Shown here: piece by piece, positions 45,586-54,758 of the stretch
How the letters are laid out: every line of letters begins with the position of its first letter
Position numbering within the stretch: position 1 is the stretch's first letter
DNA from: Caldilineaceae bacterium
GTDB taxonomy: Bacteria; Chloroflexota; Anaerolineae; Caldilineales; Caldilineaceae
Assembly (NCBI GenBank): GCA_022842065.1
Contig: JALHQH010000032.1
Location: forward strand, 1-64,000
Direction: 5' to 3'
Length of the DNA stretch: 64,000 nt
Position numbers and translations under genes: made by a program
Notes under the pieces: model-generated
Databases searched by the model: none
Seen by the model: only the letters and a program-made list of their open reading frames with translations
Told to the model about the DNA's origin: nothing

Positions 45586-47162
45586 TTAGCTGCTTTTTGC
45601 TTGAAGCGCAATTTGTACCATTTGGATATACTGGTCTGCCCATTGTACCAAATGCCCCAAATCATGTGCCTGAAATACCTCCCGCGCCTGGTGTATGTAC
45701 GCCAAGCCGTTGGTGAATTGTCCCAAACGAATATAGGCTTCTCCCAGATTGCCAAGTTCTACACCTTGTCCACTTATATCCTGGATTTCATTGCTAATTG
45801 TCAATGCTCCTTCAAAGCAGTCGATGGCCTGTTCAAATTTTTGTTGATAAAGATAGGCGCGGCCAAGATTGCTTAACCAGTTGCTTTCGTTATGCCGATC
45901 TCCAATCTCCTGGGCGATAGCTAGCGCTTGTTCAAAAAAGCGAATGGCCTCTTCATACTGCTCTAAGCTGCGCTGCGCTCGACCTAAGTTACCCAGATGA
46001 ATGCCTTCATGGCGGCGATCCCCAATCGTTTGGCTGAGTTGCAAAGCCGCGGTCAATAACGTGATCGCATCTGTATAGCGCATCTGCTCAATACAGATGT
46101 TTGCCAGATTCGCCTGCGCTAAGGATTCGCCCTGTTTGTCGCCGATTTCACGGCTGATGAACAATGCCTGGCGATAACAGTCAACGGCTTTGTCTACTTG
46201 TCCTTGCTGTTGGTATATCAGCCCAAGATGTCCTACGGCGCGGCTCACAATGCTCTGATCGTGAATGGCATTTCCTGTTTTTAGCGCTGCTTCTTGCGCG
46301 CTGATCGCGTCCGCATATTGTCCCAAATTGTGATAGGCGATCCCTTGATTTCCCAACACATTGGCCTCCATCTCTCGGTCGCCAAGTTCACGGCTAATGG
46401 CTAAACTTTGCTCAAGCAAAGGCAATGCCCGTTGCGCGTCGCCTTGATAGATATAACTTAAGCCCAGGTTGCTCAACCAACGACTTTCATTCCGTCGCGC
46501 ATAGGTTGTGCGGCTTAATCCTATGGCCTCTGTATAGAGCTGAATGGCTCGTTCATATTGGCCTAACTCAAGATAGACCGTTGCAATATTGCCAAGCCGC
46601 GAACCCATCAGCGATTGGTCGTTCAGTTCGCGGCTAAGGGTCAAGGCCTGTTCATAGAGGGAAAGGGCCTTTTGATAGTCAGCCAAGCTGTAATAATTAT
46701 TGGCGAGGTTGACCAGATCATTGCCTTCACTACGTTTATCGCCAAGCTGGTGGCTGATCGCAAGCGCTTGTTCGTTGTACTGGATCGCCTGAGGCAGATT
46801 ACCGAGATTGTGGTGGGCGATGCCTAAGTTGCCTAGGTGGACGGCTTGGGCTGGCAGATCGCATAGCGCGTTGGCAGCTGCCAAGGCCGCTTCCAACCAC
46901 TGTACGCGTTCCTGCTTGTCTTGCCGCAGATCCAGTAATTGGGCGCCTTGATCCGGATAGAGGTTGGCCAAGGTGAGGGCAGTAGCGTCCTGGGCGGCAT
47001 GAGTTGCCGCCCAGCGTTGGCCCCGTTGAATCTGGTGCCAATTATCAGTGAAGGCAAGCAGGCTGGCTTGTGGAGAGCTTTGACGAAATTGTTGCTCCGC
47101 TTGGCCGAGAATAGCAGCATAGTATAAGGAGTGACGGCGTAGGGTTTTGCTTTGGCGGACAT
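45586..47162 (-). pseudogene. TPR-repeat protein with 5' frameshift
   Basis: The open frame from TTG 46971 gives 461 residues: the linker (LLDLRQDKQERVQWLEAAL) and about nine TPR units. The shared head domain is also present upstream in the same frame (LRRHSLYYAAILGQAEQQF, then WHQIQRGQRWAATHA), but no NTG start exists for it. The natural ATG at 47162 (MSAKAKPYAV), 17 bases after the RipA-type gene, is in another frame. One inserted or deleted base between 47162 and about 47120 would join them. It may be a real mutation, a sequencing error, or non-standard initiation. Confidence 0.7.
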
Positions 47163-47179
47163 GTGGCGATTTTACTTGT

Positions 47180-47707
47180 TCATGACCCCAACAGCGACAA
47201 ACTCAGCGCCAACATGATATATAGGACGCCAAAGGCATAGGGTACCATTTGCTCGATGGTGGTCTGGCGGATGTAGATACGCTTAGGGCGTTCATCTAAG
47301 GCGATCTGCCATTCACGCCGATAGATGTTGGCCGGCAGTTTGGTTTCGATTTCTTGAAGAATTTGAAAACGTGCCGAGTTGAGATCCCGATAAGTACGAA
47401 TGAGGACAAACCAAGTAAGGGTCAGAAAAATGCCGATCATACAAACAAAGAGCATCCAAAGCGGAACAGCCGGCTGCTTGACAAATTGGGTCATGCTGAC
47501 GATGAAACCGACAAGGAGTGTATTGAGTGTGAGGAAAAAGGTATTGGCCTGGACGCGCGTCGTAGAGGTCTGATTGGCTGTGCCAACATAGAGCTTGTAT
47601 TGTTCGAGCAAGGCGTTATCGATAGTTTTGATATTGTCATTAAATAAATTGATCTTATCACCATCGCTTTCTTGAGATTGCTCGTTAGGCGCGTGTAGTT
47701 CTGTCAT
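47180..47707 (-). CDS. RipA-type membrane protein
   Basis: A 175-residue protein from ATG 47707 with a strong GAGGAG site. After a charged N-terminus comes YKLYVGTANQTSTTRVQANT, then two transmembrane helices (FFLTLNTLLVGFIVSMTQF and PLWMLFVCMIGIFLTLTWF). Next are IRTYRDLNSARFQILQEIE and LPANIYRREWQIA, and a last hydrophobic helix. This matches the RipA-family octameric membrane proteins, whose bacterial members often lie in accessory or defence regions. It opens the tight TPR operon (17 bases to the next gene), so it could be the membrane partner or effector of those TPR proteins. That link is inference. Confidence 0.65.
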   Translation of the reverse strand: MTELHAPNEQSQESDGDKINLFNDNIKTIDNALLEQYKLYVGTANQTSTTRVQANTFFLTLNTLLVGFIVSMTQFVKQPAVPLWMLFVCMIGIFLTLTWFVLIRTYRDLNSARFQILQEIETKLPANIYRREWQIALDERPKRIYIRQTTIEQMVPYAFGVLYIMLALSLSLLGS

Positions 47708-47873
47708 AACATCTCCTCAATCATCTAGTTTGTACCGCTGATAAGTGTAGTCGCTAGCCACCCTTATCCCGTACATTGGTAATAGTTTAGTTGTGTTTGA
47801 CTATCAAGACCAATGACTATGGATTTCATCGATGAGCGCATCCGTCAGTTGAATTTTATCGGATACATTGAGT

Positions 47874-48032
47874 TCATGGAAATAAGTTGCCCAGATGAGC
47901 CTGGTTACGGCGAGAGTTACGAAGTTGATTGGCGGCTGCTAATCCTGCTGCCAACCACTCGACGCGTTCCTGTGCATTGCGCCGCAGGTCGAGCAAGCTG
48001 ATACCGCTATTAGCATAAGCGCTGGCAACTTG
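47874..48032 (-). pseudogene. Remnant of NB-ARC-linked TPR head/linker
   Basis: Just 3' of the NB-ARC gene, the minus strand still reads QVASAYANSGISLLDLRRNA, then QERVEWLAAGLAAANQL, then HLGNLFP and a stop. This is the head-to-TPR linker of the neighbouring TPR family (compare LLDLRQDKQERVQWLEAAL). It suggests the NB-ARC protein once continued into TPRs, or that a further TPR gene stood here. The rest of 47708-48063 shows no gene. Confidence 0.6.
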
Positions 48033-48063
48033 TATTTACCAGGCACTTTGCGTTTGCCCCCTC

Positions 48064-49626
48064 TCAAGTGGTAGGCGTATCCACATCCATTATGTTCAAC
48101 TGCTCTTCCTCATCATCGAGAAGTGACTGTGCATGCATAACCAGTACGGCATGCATTTGAAAGCGATTGATGGTCGGAATCGGCTCAAGCAGGCCGCGGT
48201 TCACCAGCGTTCGCACAACGGTTTTGGCTTGATTTTCTTCGTCGATTTCCCACATGAACTGCATGGCCGGCAGATCAAAGGTAGCCGGTTTTGGGGCGAA
48301 CGCACCCAGGATCGCAAAATAATCGCGGGCCTGTGCATCCAAGCGATCGGTGCTGCGTTGGAGAAGGAAATTGATTGTGGGCGTCGTGCCTGTTTTGGGA
48401 TCAAAGCGATCATCGGGGGCCGTTTCGCCCAGCAGACGCCGGTTTTCCCGGATTTCGGTCATCAGCGGCAGTACATCAAACTCCGCACTGGCTTCCTCCG
48501 CAAGCAAACGCCCAGCCACACGAATAGCGAGGGGCAAGCCTTCAATATCTTGGACAAGCGTGCGCGTTTCTGCGGGATACTGTCGGGTAACGGTTGGCGT
48601 CAACTGACTAAGCAAGGCAAAGGCGTTGTCATCATCTAAGACATCCAACAAATAAATGTCTTCCTCTGGACGATTGGCCAGCTGATGGGCGACGCCAGGA
48701 AAGCGTGTGCTGACCAGTAGGTGGCACTCCTGACCGATCACCTGCTTAAACGGCGTGGCTTGATCGGCTTCCCAAGCGTCATCAACAATCAACAACATCT
48801 GCTTATTGTGCAAAATGGCCTTCAGGCGCGCCATGGCCTCTTCCAGCGTTGCCACGTTGCCAATGTCATAGGCCCCTAACTGCCGCCCCCAGGAGACAAG
48901 TTCAGAAAAGGGATTGCCATTTTCCCCCAAGACTGCCCAGAGGATGCCATCGCGATAGGCTGCAATCACCGCTTCATCATAAATCAGCGAATTGATCAAG
49001 GTCGTTTTGCCGACACCAGGCCAGCCCCGAATGATCGTCAATGCTTGTTTGGTGGCTGCGGATGGGATACCCAGGCGCGCCTTGATCTTTTGGGCATCTT
49101 CCTCACGACCCACCACCAAATCTGGGCGAACTGGCGCCACACGGATGGCTTGCATGGCTTGCGCCGGGTCAGTCATTGGGGAAGCAAGATTATGCCGTTG
49201 TAGCCAACTATTTAAGGCATCCATTAACTTGAATTTGAGGTCATCAACGGTGGTGAACTTGCTGCGCGTAACCAACTGTCCAACCTTTTCGATGAAGGTT
49301 TTTAAAGCGCTGCTGTGTTCGTAATCGATCTGGCCAATCGGCCAACTATATTCTGGATCAACGACAAAGCAGAGTCGCTCCAGGTCACGTTCCCCGGCAT
49401 AGTCGAACTCAATCTCCGTGACGCGGCCGTAGCGGAGGGCAAAGATACCTACATAGACATCGGTACTCTCTAACTGTCGTTTGCTGGCTTCGACACCGCC
49501 GACCCCTTCCGCTTCAAAGTGTTCCATCGCCGAGGGCTGTAACCCCAAGCGTAGGCAAACTTCAATTGCGCCCTGGCGATACTCAATTAGGTCTGGTTTA
49601 GTGCTGCTGATGAAGACGGTTGCCAT
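48064..49626 (-). CDS. DUF4062/NB-ARC STAND ATPase
   Basis: A 520-residue protein. ATG 49626 is chosen because AAGGAGAG lies 6 bases upstream; a start at 49647 would place that site inside the gene. Residues ~2-95 form a DUF4062 domain (ATVFISSTKPDLIEYRQ, AMEHFEAEG, VYVGIFALRYG). Residues ~170-430 are NB-ARC: Walker A GWPGVGKTT, Walker B LLIVDDAWE, HLLVSTRFPGVA, and the GLPLAIRVAGRL motif. A winged-helix region (MQFMWEIDEEN...LVNRGLL) ends the protein, with no sensor repeats after it. STAND ATPases oligomerise on sensing a trigger; here sensing may rest with the separate TPR proteins on both sides. A TPR-type remnant follows the stop. Confidence 0.88.
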   Translation of the reverse strand: MATVFISSTKPDLIEYRQGAIEVCLRLGLQPSAMEHFEAEGVGGVEASKRQLESTDVYVGIFALRYGRVTEIEFDYAGERDLERLCFVVDPEYSWPIGQIDYEHSSALKTFIEKVGQLVTRSKFTTVDDLKFKLMDALNSWLQRHNLASPMTDPAQAMQAIRVAPVRPDLVVGREEDAQKIKARLGIPSAATKQALTIIRGWPGVGKTTLINSLIYDEAVIAAYRDGILWAVLGENGNPFSELVSWGRQLGAYDIGNVATLEEAMARLKAILHNKQMLLIVDDAWEADQATPFKQVIGQECHLLVSTRFPGVAHQLANRPEEDIYLLDVLDDDNAFALLSQLTPTVTRQYPAETRTLVQDIEGLPLAIRVAGRLLAEEASAEFDVLPLMTEIRENRRLLGETAPDDRFDPKTGTTPTINFLLQRSTDRLDAQARDYFAILGAFAPKPATFDLPAMQFMWEIDEENQAKTVVRTLVNRGLLEPIPTINRFQMHAVLVMHAQSLLDDEEEQLNIMDVDTPTT

Positions 49627-49671
49627 GAATGACTCTCCTTTTCGCATGAGTGCCGATTTGCCCTATTTGGA

Positions 49672-52032
49672 CTACGCTTCGTCGTGATTACGCAAAGCCG
49701 CTTCGACAAAGTGATGGTCGCCGGCGGCGATTTGGGCGACGATCGCCGCGTCGGCTGCGGCTTGTGGGTGTCCGATGGCGTTTTCATAGTCTACTGTAGC
49801 TTGCATGAGTTCTAATCCACGTGTCTGCTCACCGCGATGGAGTAGCAGCAGCCCTAGATTCCAACTGGTCATTGCTTTGCCTTGCTGATCTTCGGTTTCA
49901 GCAGCAAGAGCGAGGTGCTGCTCATAATAGGCGATGGCCTGTTGATGATTGCCAAGGGCGAAATATACGCTGCCAAGATGGCTGAGCGAACGGCCAGCTA
50001 TCCAGTGATCATACAGGGCTTGGGCAATGGCGAGCGCTTTTTCGTAACAAGCCAGGGCTTGGTCAAGCTGACCGAGGTCGGTATAGGCCAGGCCGAGATT
50101 ATTGAGAATATTGCTGACGCCCCGTTGGTCGCCAACAGCATCGGCCAGGGTTAGCGCCTTTTCACCATAGAGAAGCGCTTGCTCAGGTGCCCCACGCATA
50201 CGATGGGCGAGCGCTAAGTTATCAAGGGCAATTTCTTCGCCACGTCGATCATTGATGTCACGGGCAATGGCAAGATATTCCGTGTAGTGGGTAATGGCCT
50301 GATCAATATTGTAGCTGTCAAAGTACGCCAAGCCCAAATTGCCAAGGATGCTGCCTTCGCTACGACGGTCGCCGATGGTGCGCGCGAGGGCCAGGGCTTC
50401 GGTGTGATAGGCAATGGCACGTTCGAGATCGCCCAGATTGCGTTGTGCCGAGCCAAGATTGCTCAAGAGCATACTTTTATACGGGCGGTTGCCGGTTGCT
50501 TCACACAGGAGCAAGCCTTGTTCGTAGTAGCTAATGGCCTGCTGAAAATCGTAGAGCGCCGCATAGGCCAAGCCCAGATTATTTAGGGTCAAGGTTTCAC
50601 CTTGGCGATCACCGAGGGTTTGGGCCAACGCGAGCGCTTGTTGGTAAAAGCTGATCTCTTGTTCACTATCGCCCAGATCAGCAAAGGCGGCGCCCAGGTT
50701 ATTGAGCGCGCCCTGTTCGCTGAATTGATCGCCAATCTCGCGGACAATCGTCAGTTGCTGTTGATAGAAGGCAATCGCCTTAGGTAGATCAGCCAGCGCA
50801 TGATAGGCTGTGCCCAAGTTACCGAGGACGGCCGCTTCGCTACGGCGATCTTCGGTTGCTGTAGCGATCTGCAGATGTTGTTCATGATAGATAATGGCCT
50901 GGTTGGCATCACCCAGGGCAAAATAGGCCGTCCCCAGGTTGCCAAGCACAATGCCTTCACCACGCTGATCGCCAACCGTGCTGAGGAGTTCTAACGCTTG
51001 TTGATCACAGGCAATCGCCTCGTGAATCTCGCCTACATCGGCATAAACAAGCCCTAGATTGGCGAGTATCTCCCCTTCAGTACGCAATTCACCAATGGCG
51101 CGCACCAGTTGCAACGCTTGCTGATAATGCGCAAGGGCGCGCGGTATTTCGCCAAGATTGGCGTAGGCAACGCCCAAGTTGACCAGGGTAGCGGCCTCGC
51201 CACTTTGATCGCCAAGGGCGCGGACAAGGGGTAGGGCTTGTGCATAATAATCAATGCTGCGCTGCATTTCGCCATAGGCCGAATAGGCGGCGCCGAGATT
51301 GTTGAGCAAGGTTGCCTGTACTTGGCGCCGGCCCGTTTGGGTCACAAGCGCCAGCGCTTCCTCATAGTAGCGAATGGCCTGATGGATGTCGCCGCGGGTT
51401 GCATAGGCGGCGCCTAAGTTGCTGAGGGCGGTTGCTTCAGCCGATGGATCGGCAATTTGCCGGGCGATGGCGAGTGCTTGTTCCTGGTAGTCAATGGCGC
51501 GTTGACTGTCGCCTATCATGCGGTAGGCAATCCCCAAATTGCCTAAAGCGACAATTTCGTCACCCAGACGTGTAAGGGTGAGCGCCAGCACCCGTTGTTG
51601 CTCAAAATAAGTGATTGCACGTTGAATTTCACCAAGAGTGCGGTAGACAATGCCCAAATTGCCAAGCGCACGGCCGGCGGCCTCTTGCATTGCTTGCCGT
51701 TGCGCTGCAAGCAACATGGTTTGATATTGGGTAATGCGCTCCCGTTGTGCGTCATAACGTAATGCCCCAATGCGAGCCGTTGCATCGCCGAAGGCGAGCA
51801 ATAATTCATCTTTGGTTGCATCATCGGGTTGGTTGCGCAACCATGTCCAGGCTGCGTCGATCTGGCCTCTTTCCTGGTCGAACAGGGTTAAACCGGTTAC
51901 TTCTTGCGCGCCCCCGGTGCCATATAGCTCATCGGCCTGGAAGGCAAGGTTGGCATAGTACTGTGCGTGTCGCAACAAATGGCTTCTTGCCCGAGCAGAT
52001 GCCAGTAATTGCAATTCATTGCGGATTGACAT
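49672..52032 (-). CDS. TPR-repeat protein, 786 aa
   Basis: ATG 52032 is preferred (GAGAG six bases upstream, MSIRNELQLL); starting further up would overlap the previous gene. The head domain is a divergent version (LLRHAQYYANLAFQADELY, then FDQERGQIDAAWTWL). About sixteen 40-residue TPRs follow, with strong GNLG-x-AY-x-x-LG repetition. It lies 11 bases after the 370-residue TPR gene and 45 bases before the NB-ARC gene, so all three are likely co-transcribed. No enzymatic motif is present. A sensor role for the NB-ARC ATPase is inferred from this arrangement. Confidence 0.85.
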   Translation of the reverse strand: MSIRNELQLLASARARSHLLRHAQYYANLAFQADELYGTGGAQEVTGLTLFDQERGQIDAAWTWLRNQPDDATKDELLLAFGDATARIGALRYDAQRERITQYQTMLLAAQRQAMQEAAGRALGNLGIVYRTLGEIQRAITYFEQQRVLALTLTRLGDEIVALGNLGIAYRMIGDSQRAIDYQEQALAIARQIADPSAEATALSNLGAAYATRGDIHQAIRYYEEALALVTQTGRRQVQATLLNNLGAAYSAYGEMQRSIDYYAQALPLVRALGDQSGEAATLVNLGVAYANLGEIPRALAHYQQALQLVRAIGELRTEGEILANLGLVYADVGEIHEAIACDQQALELLSTVGDQRGEGIVLGNLGTAYFALGDANQAIIYHEQHLQIATATEDRRSEAAVLGNLGTAYHALADLPKAIAFYQQQLTIVREIGDQFSEQGALNNLGAAFADLGDSEQEISFYQQALALAQTLGDRQGETLTLNNLGLAYAALYDFQQAISYYEQGLLLCEATGNRPYKSMLLSNLGSAQRNLGDLERAIAYHTEALALARTIGDRRSEGSILGNLGLAYFDSYNIDQAITHYTEYLAIARDINDRRGEEIALDNLALAHRMRGAPEQALLYGEKALTLADAVGDQRGVSNILNNLGLAYTDLGQLDQALACYEKALAIAQALYDHWIAGRSLSHLGSVYFALGNHQQAIAYYEQHLALAAETEDQQGKAMTSWNLGLLLLHRGEQTRGLELMQATVDYENAIGHPQAAADAAIVAQIAAGDHHFVEAALRNHDEA

Positions 52033-52043
52033 CATATCTCTCG

Positions 52044-53156
52044 TCAATTCTCTACAGATCCAGCTTCTACGTTTGTTTCTTGCCGCCACTCGTCTAGCCG
52101 CAGTTGAACGCGTACAGCATCTGGATCGCCCAGTTGCTGTAGAATGGCCAGGGCAGCCGTGGCCGCTGCAATGGCCTGCGTGTGATCATCAAGGGCGTCG
52201 TAAAGGGTGCTTAGATTCCAGAGGTCGATCCCTTCGCCGCGCCGGTTGCCGATTTCCTGGGAGATGCGCAACGCTTGTTGATGATAGTTGAGGGCGGCTG
52301 TGAAGTCGCCTTGATAGGTAGAAACAATGCCCATAGCACTGAGGGCATTCGCTTCATCATAACGATTGCCGAGGCCACGCGCAATCTGCAACGCCTGCGC
52401 GTGTAGCTCTACGGCCTTGACAAGTTCGCCCAATCTGGCGTAAGCATTGCCGAGGTTACCCAATAAATTTCCGCCGTTGAGGTGGTCGCCCAGCTCATCG
52501 GCAATGACAAGAGCCTGGTGGTAGTATTCGATGGCTTGGCTAGTGGCGCCATCAGCCGCATAGGCAACGCCGAGATTGCCGAGGGCATCACATTCGCTGC
52601 GGCGGTCGCCTAATTCCCTGGCAAGGGTTAGTTGTTGCTCACAAGAGGCAATAGCTTCTTGGAATTTGTCGAGGGCGGCATAGGCGCGGCCAAGATTCCC
52701 CAAAAGGGTCGCTTTGCCCTGCTTTTGGCCGGTTTCTTGCGTGATGGGTAATGCTTCAAGATAAAGCGCAATTGCTTTGGGAATATCGCCCAGGGCCATT
52801 GCCGCCAGGCCAAGACTACCGAGATGATAGCCTTCGATGGTACGGTGATTGAGGCGACGCGCCGCCTTTAGCGCAGCTTCGCGCCATTGAACGGCGGCTT
52901 GTGCGCGTTGCCGCAAATCAACACAATAGGGACCAGCGTCTGGGTAATACGTACATAATTCGGCGGCTTCTAGATTTTTTTCTGCATTTGCTTCACACCA
53001 AGCTTGTCCGGTTTGAATATTATTCCACTCCCTATCAAAATATGCCAATGCGCGCTGTATAGACTCTCCACCGCGTAGGTAGAGTTCATCTGCAGCACGT
53101 AATACTGAGAAATAATAAAATGCATGACGGAAGTGGACTGTGCGTCTAATCGGCAT
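52044..53156 (-). CDS. TPR-repeat protein, 370 aa
   Basis: The shared head domain is well conserved (VHFRHAFYYFSVLRAADELY, then FDREWNNIQTGQAW), followed by the linker VDLRQRAQAAVQWREAAL. About six TPR units and a short C-terminal region ending LRLDEWRQE follow; the 765-residue paralogue has a similar NQLDEWRKS end. The start ATG 53156 has no clear ribosome site. It is the first gene of the TPR/NB-ARC set after McrC, from which it is separated by 150 bases that hold copy 2 of the dispersed element. Confidence 0.85.
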   Translation of the reverse strand: MPIRRTVHFRHAFYYFSVLRAADELYLRGGESIQRALAYFDREWNNIQTGQAWCEANAEKNLEAAELCTYYPDAGPYCVDLRQRAQAAVQWREAALKAARRLNHRTIEGYHLGSLGLAAMALGDIPKAIALYLEALPITQETGQKQGKATLLGNLGRAYAALDKFQEAIASCEQQLTLARELGDRRSECDALGNLGVAYAADGATSQAIEYYHQALVIADELGDHLNGGNLLGNLGNAYARLGELVKAVELHAQALQIARGLGNRYDEANALSAMGIVSTYQGDFTAALNYHQQALRISQEIGNRRGEGIDLWNLSTLYDALDDHTQAIAAATAALAILQQLGDPDAVRVQLRLDEWRQETNVEAGSVEN

Positions 53157-53241
53157 ATCGTAAGATGTGACCTATACTGCAAAGACACGATTCGCGTCTG
53201 ACAAAAAACCTGTTATACACTTGACCCATATCCTATCATCA

Positions 53242-53316
53242 TTTGCAATGCGGCTTTGCCGCCTCGCGCCTAAGAGGCAACCGACTGCAAAAGGTGATCG
53301 GATTTTTTATGGGGCG
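53242..53316 (+). repeat. Dispersed structured element, copy 2
   Basis: A 75-base match to 3678-3750. Hairpins: GCGGC-TTT-GCCGC, GCCT-AAG-AGGC, and CCGA...TCGG followed by ATTTTTTAT. It overlaps the last bases of mcrC on the opposite strand. Its orientation is antisense to the surrounding genes, so if it ends transcripts it would block plus-strand transcription entering the defence operon. Confidence 0.6.
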
Positions 53317-54494
53317 GAGATGGCGCTGATCAGCTGTGCGGCAAAGTGGCGGCAACTGGCGCGGAAGTCGGCTAGCGGGCCGGTGAGCGCTAAGGCCCGG
53401 GCGTAGAGTGGGATGCCTTCGAAGGTTGCCTGGTACGCGATGACATCCTCGCCGGGATAGATTAGCAGTGCGGCTTTAGCTTTCAGGCGTTGGCTGTAGA
53501 TCCAGAGTTGATTACGGTCGTTCGGCTCGGGTGCGCCCTTGAACAGTTTGTATTTGGTATCCAGCACATAGATAGGCAGGCCATGTTGCTGGATCACGAT
53601 GTCGGGAATGCCCTGTTCTTGCCGCTCCACATCTAGCCAAAGATGGTCCTGCAGTAGCACAGTAATGGTGGGGTGATCTTGGAAGTGTTCTTGCAGGTAA
53701 CGCCCGACAAATTTCTCGAATACTTCATTCATGTTGAAAAGGTAGCTGCCAAAACGCTCATTCCCTTGCCCTCCTTCTAGCGAGAGATGACGCAGCAAGA
53801 GCGCGGCCAGGTTAAGTGGCGTGGCGTAACGCTGATTGAGCCGTGTGAAGTGGATCTGCCGACAGTCGCTGGCGCTGGCGACGGTATGAGTAACTTCATT
53901 GAAGGCGGTGTAAACGCGGTGCAAACGCGGCGTAAGGGTCGCTTCCCGATAGCTAAGTTGGGCTAGGAGCCAGAGCGTATATTTGAGAATCTGGTTTTCA
54001 CGGACATCGGCTGTGTAATCATTGGTCCGCTGCGAGAAACGGCCCAGATGGACGGCATTCTGCCGCAAGTGGTTGGCGAGCAGCAAGCGCCCACGTAGGT
54101 AGGGCTGATCGGCTTCCTGATCGATATAACTACGGTATAACCCCTGCCTGATCAAATCTTGAAGCTGCTGCGTAAAGATCTTGACGATGAATTCAAAGAT
54201 ATCTTCACCCAATGTTAAAAAGGTCTCTGCGGTGCGAAAAGCTGGGAGATCGTAGGCATAGGTGAGCATATAAAAAAGGTTAGGCACCGGCGTCTTGGGC
54301 TGAATGACAATATGTAGATCGGCGAGGACGATCACGCCCACGTAGTGATTAGCAGTTAGTAGCCAGCCGCTGCCGTTCCAGGAGCGCTCGACTTTGAGAT
54401 AGGTGCGGAAATGATCGCGCAGCTGCAGTGCCTGTGTAGTGGAGAGCAGGTCAGTTTCAGTGCTTTGATATTCGCGCAGGGTGATGGTTGACAT
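53307..54494 (-). CDS. mcrC: McrC-type restriction endonuclease subunit
   Basis: A 395-residue protein with the McrC layout: an N-terminal beta-rich part (TANHYVGVIVLADLHIVIQP), a helical middle (YLRGRLLLANHLRQN, ENQILKYTLWLL), and a C-terminal PD-(D/E)xK nuclease. The active-site residues are visible in GIPDIVIQ and YVLDTKYK (Asp, Asp-x-Lys). McrC cuts DNA when joined to the GTP-driven McrB ring, classically at modified cytosines. The gene lies 264 bases after mcrB, a gap occupied by a palindromic element. The gene name rests on motifs; the modification recognised cannot be told. Confidence 0.88.
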   Translation of the reverse strand: MSTITLREYQSTETDLLSTTQALQLRDHFRTYLKVERSWNGSGWLLTANHYVGVIVLADLHIVIQPKTPVPNLFYMLTYAYDLPAFRTAETFLTLGEDIFEFIVKIFTQQLQDLIRQGLYRSYIDQEADQPYLRGRLLLANHLRQNAVHLGRFSQRTNDYTADVRENQILKYTLWLLAQLSYREATLTPRLHRVYTAFNEVTHTVASASDCRQIHFTRLNQRYATPLNLAALLLRHLSLEGGQGNERFGSYLFNMNEVFEKFVGRYLQEHFQDHPTITVLLQDHLWLDVERQEQGIPDIVIQQHGLPIYVLDTKYKLFKGAPEPNDRNQLWIYSQRLKAKAALLIYPGEDVIAYQATFEGIPLYARALALTGPLADFRASCRHFAAQLISAISAP

Positions 54495-54575
54495 AGACTC
54501 AATCGTTCAAGCTGGCAATCTGCAAAAATTCAATTTACACTGCATTAAATACCCTGTAAACTAAGTTTTCGCATA

Positions 54576-54671
54576 TTTTGTCATCCCAAGGCAGTAGTAT
54601 CGCCGAGGGATCTCTAACTGGGTAAACTGGAGATTCCTCGTCGCAAACTGCCGCTCCTCGGAATGACAAAA
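54576..54671. repeat. 96-bp palindromic repeat element
   Basis: The outer arms TTTTGTCATCCC and GGAATGACAAAA are imperfect inverted repeats, and a nested pair (CGAGGGATCT / AGATTCCTCG) lies within. The words GTCATTCC and CGAGGAATCT are typical of a widespread class of intergenic bacterial palindromes. It sits between mcrB and mcrC and could form a long hairpin in their transcript. Confidence 0.6.
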
Positions 54672-54758
54672 GTCAAGGTTACTTACTTTACAGCGTATTA
54701 AATGGCGCACGCAAAGCCACTAAGCGCGCAAAGAATTTGTTGCGCGATAGGGTGCCGG

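Noticed and set aside
41323..53156. 120-base periodicity across the TPR genes, considered as CRISPR or satellite DNA
   Set aside because: The period is the 40-codon TPR unit in open frames; there are no identical short repeats with unique spacers.
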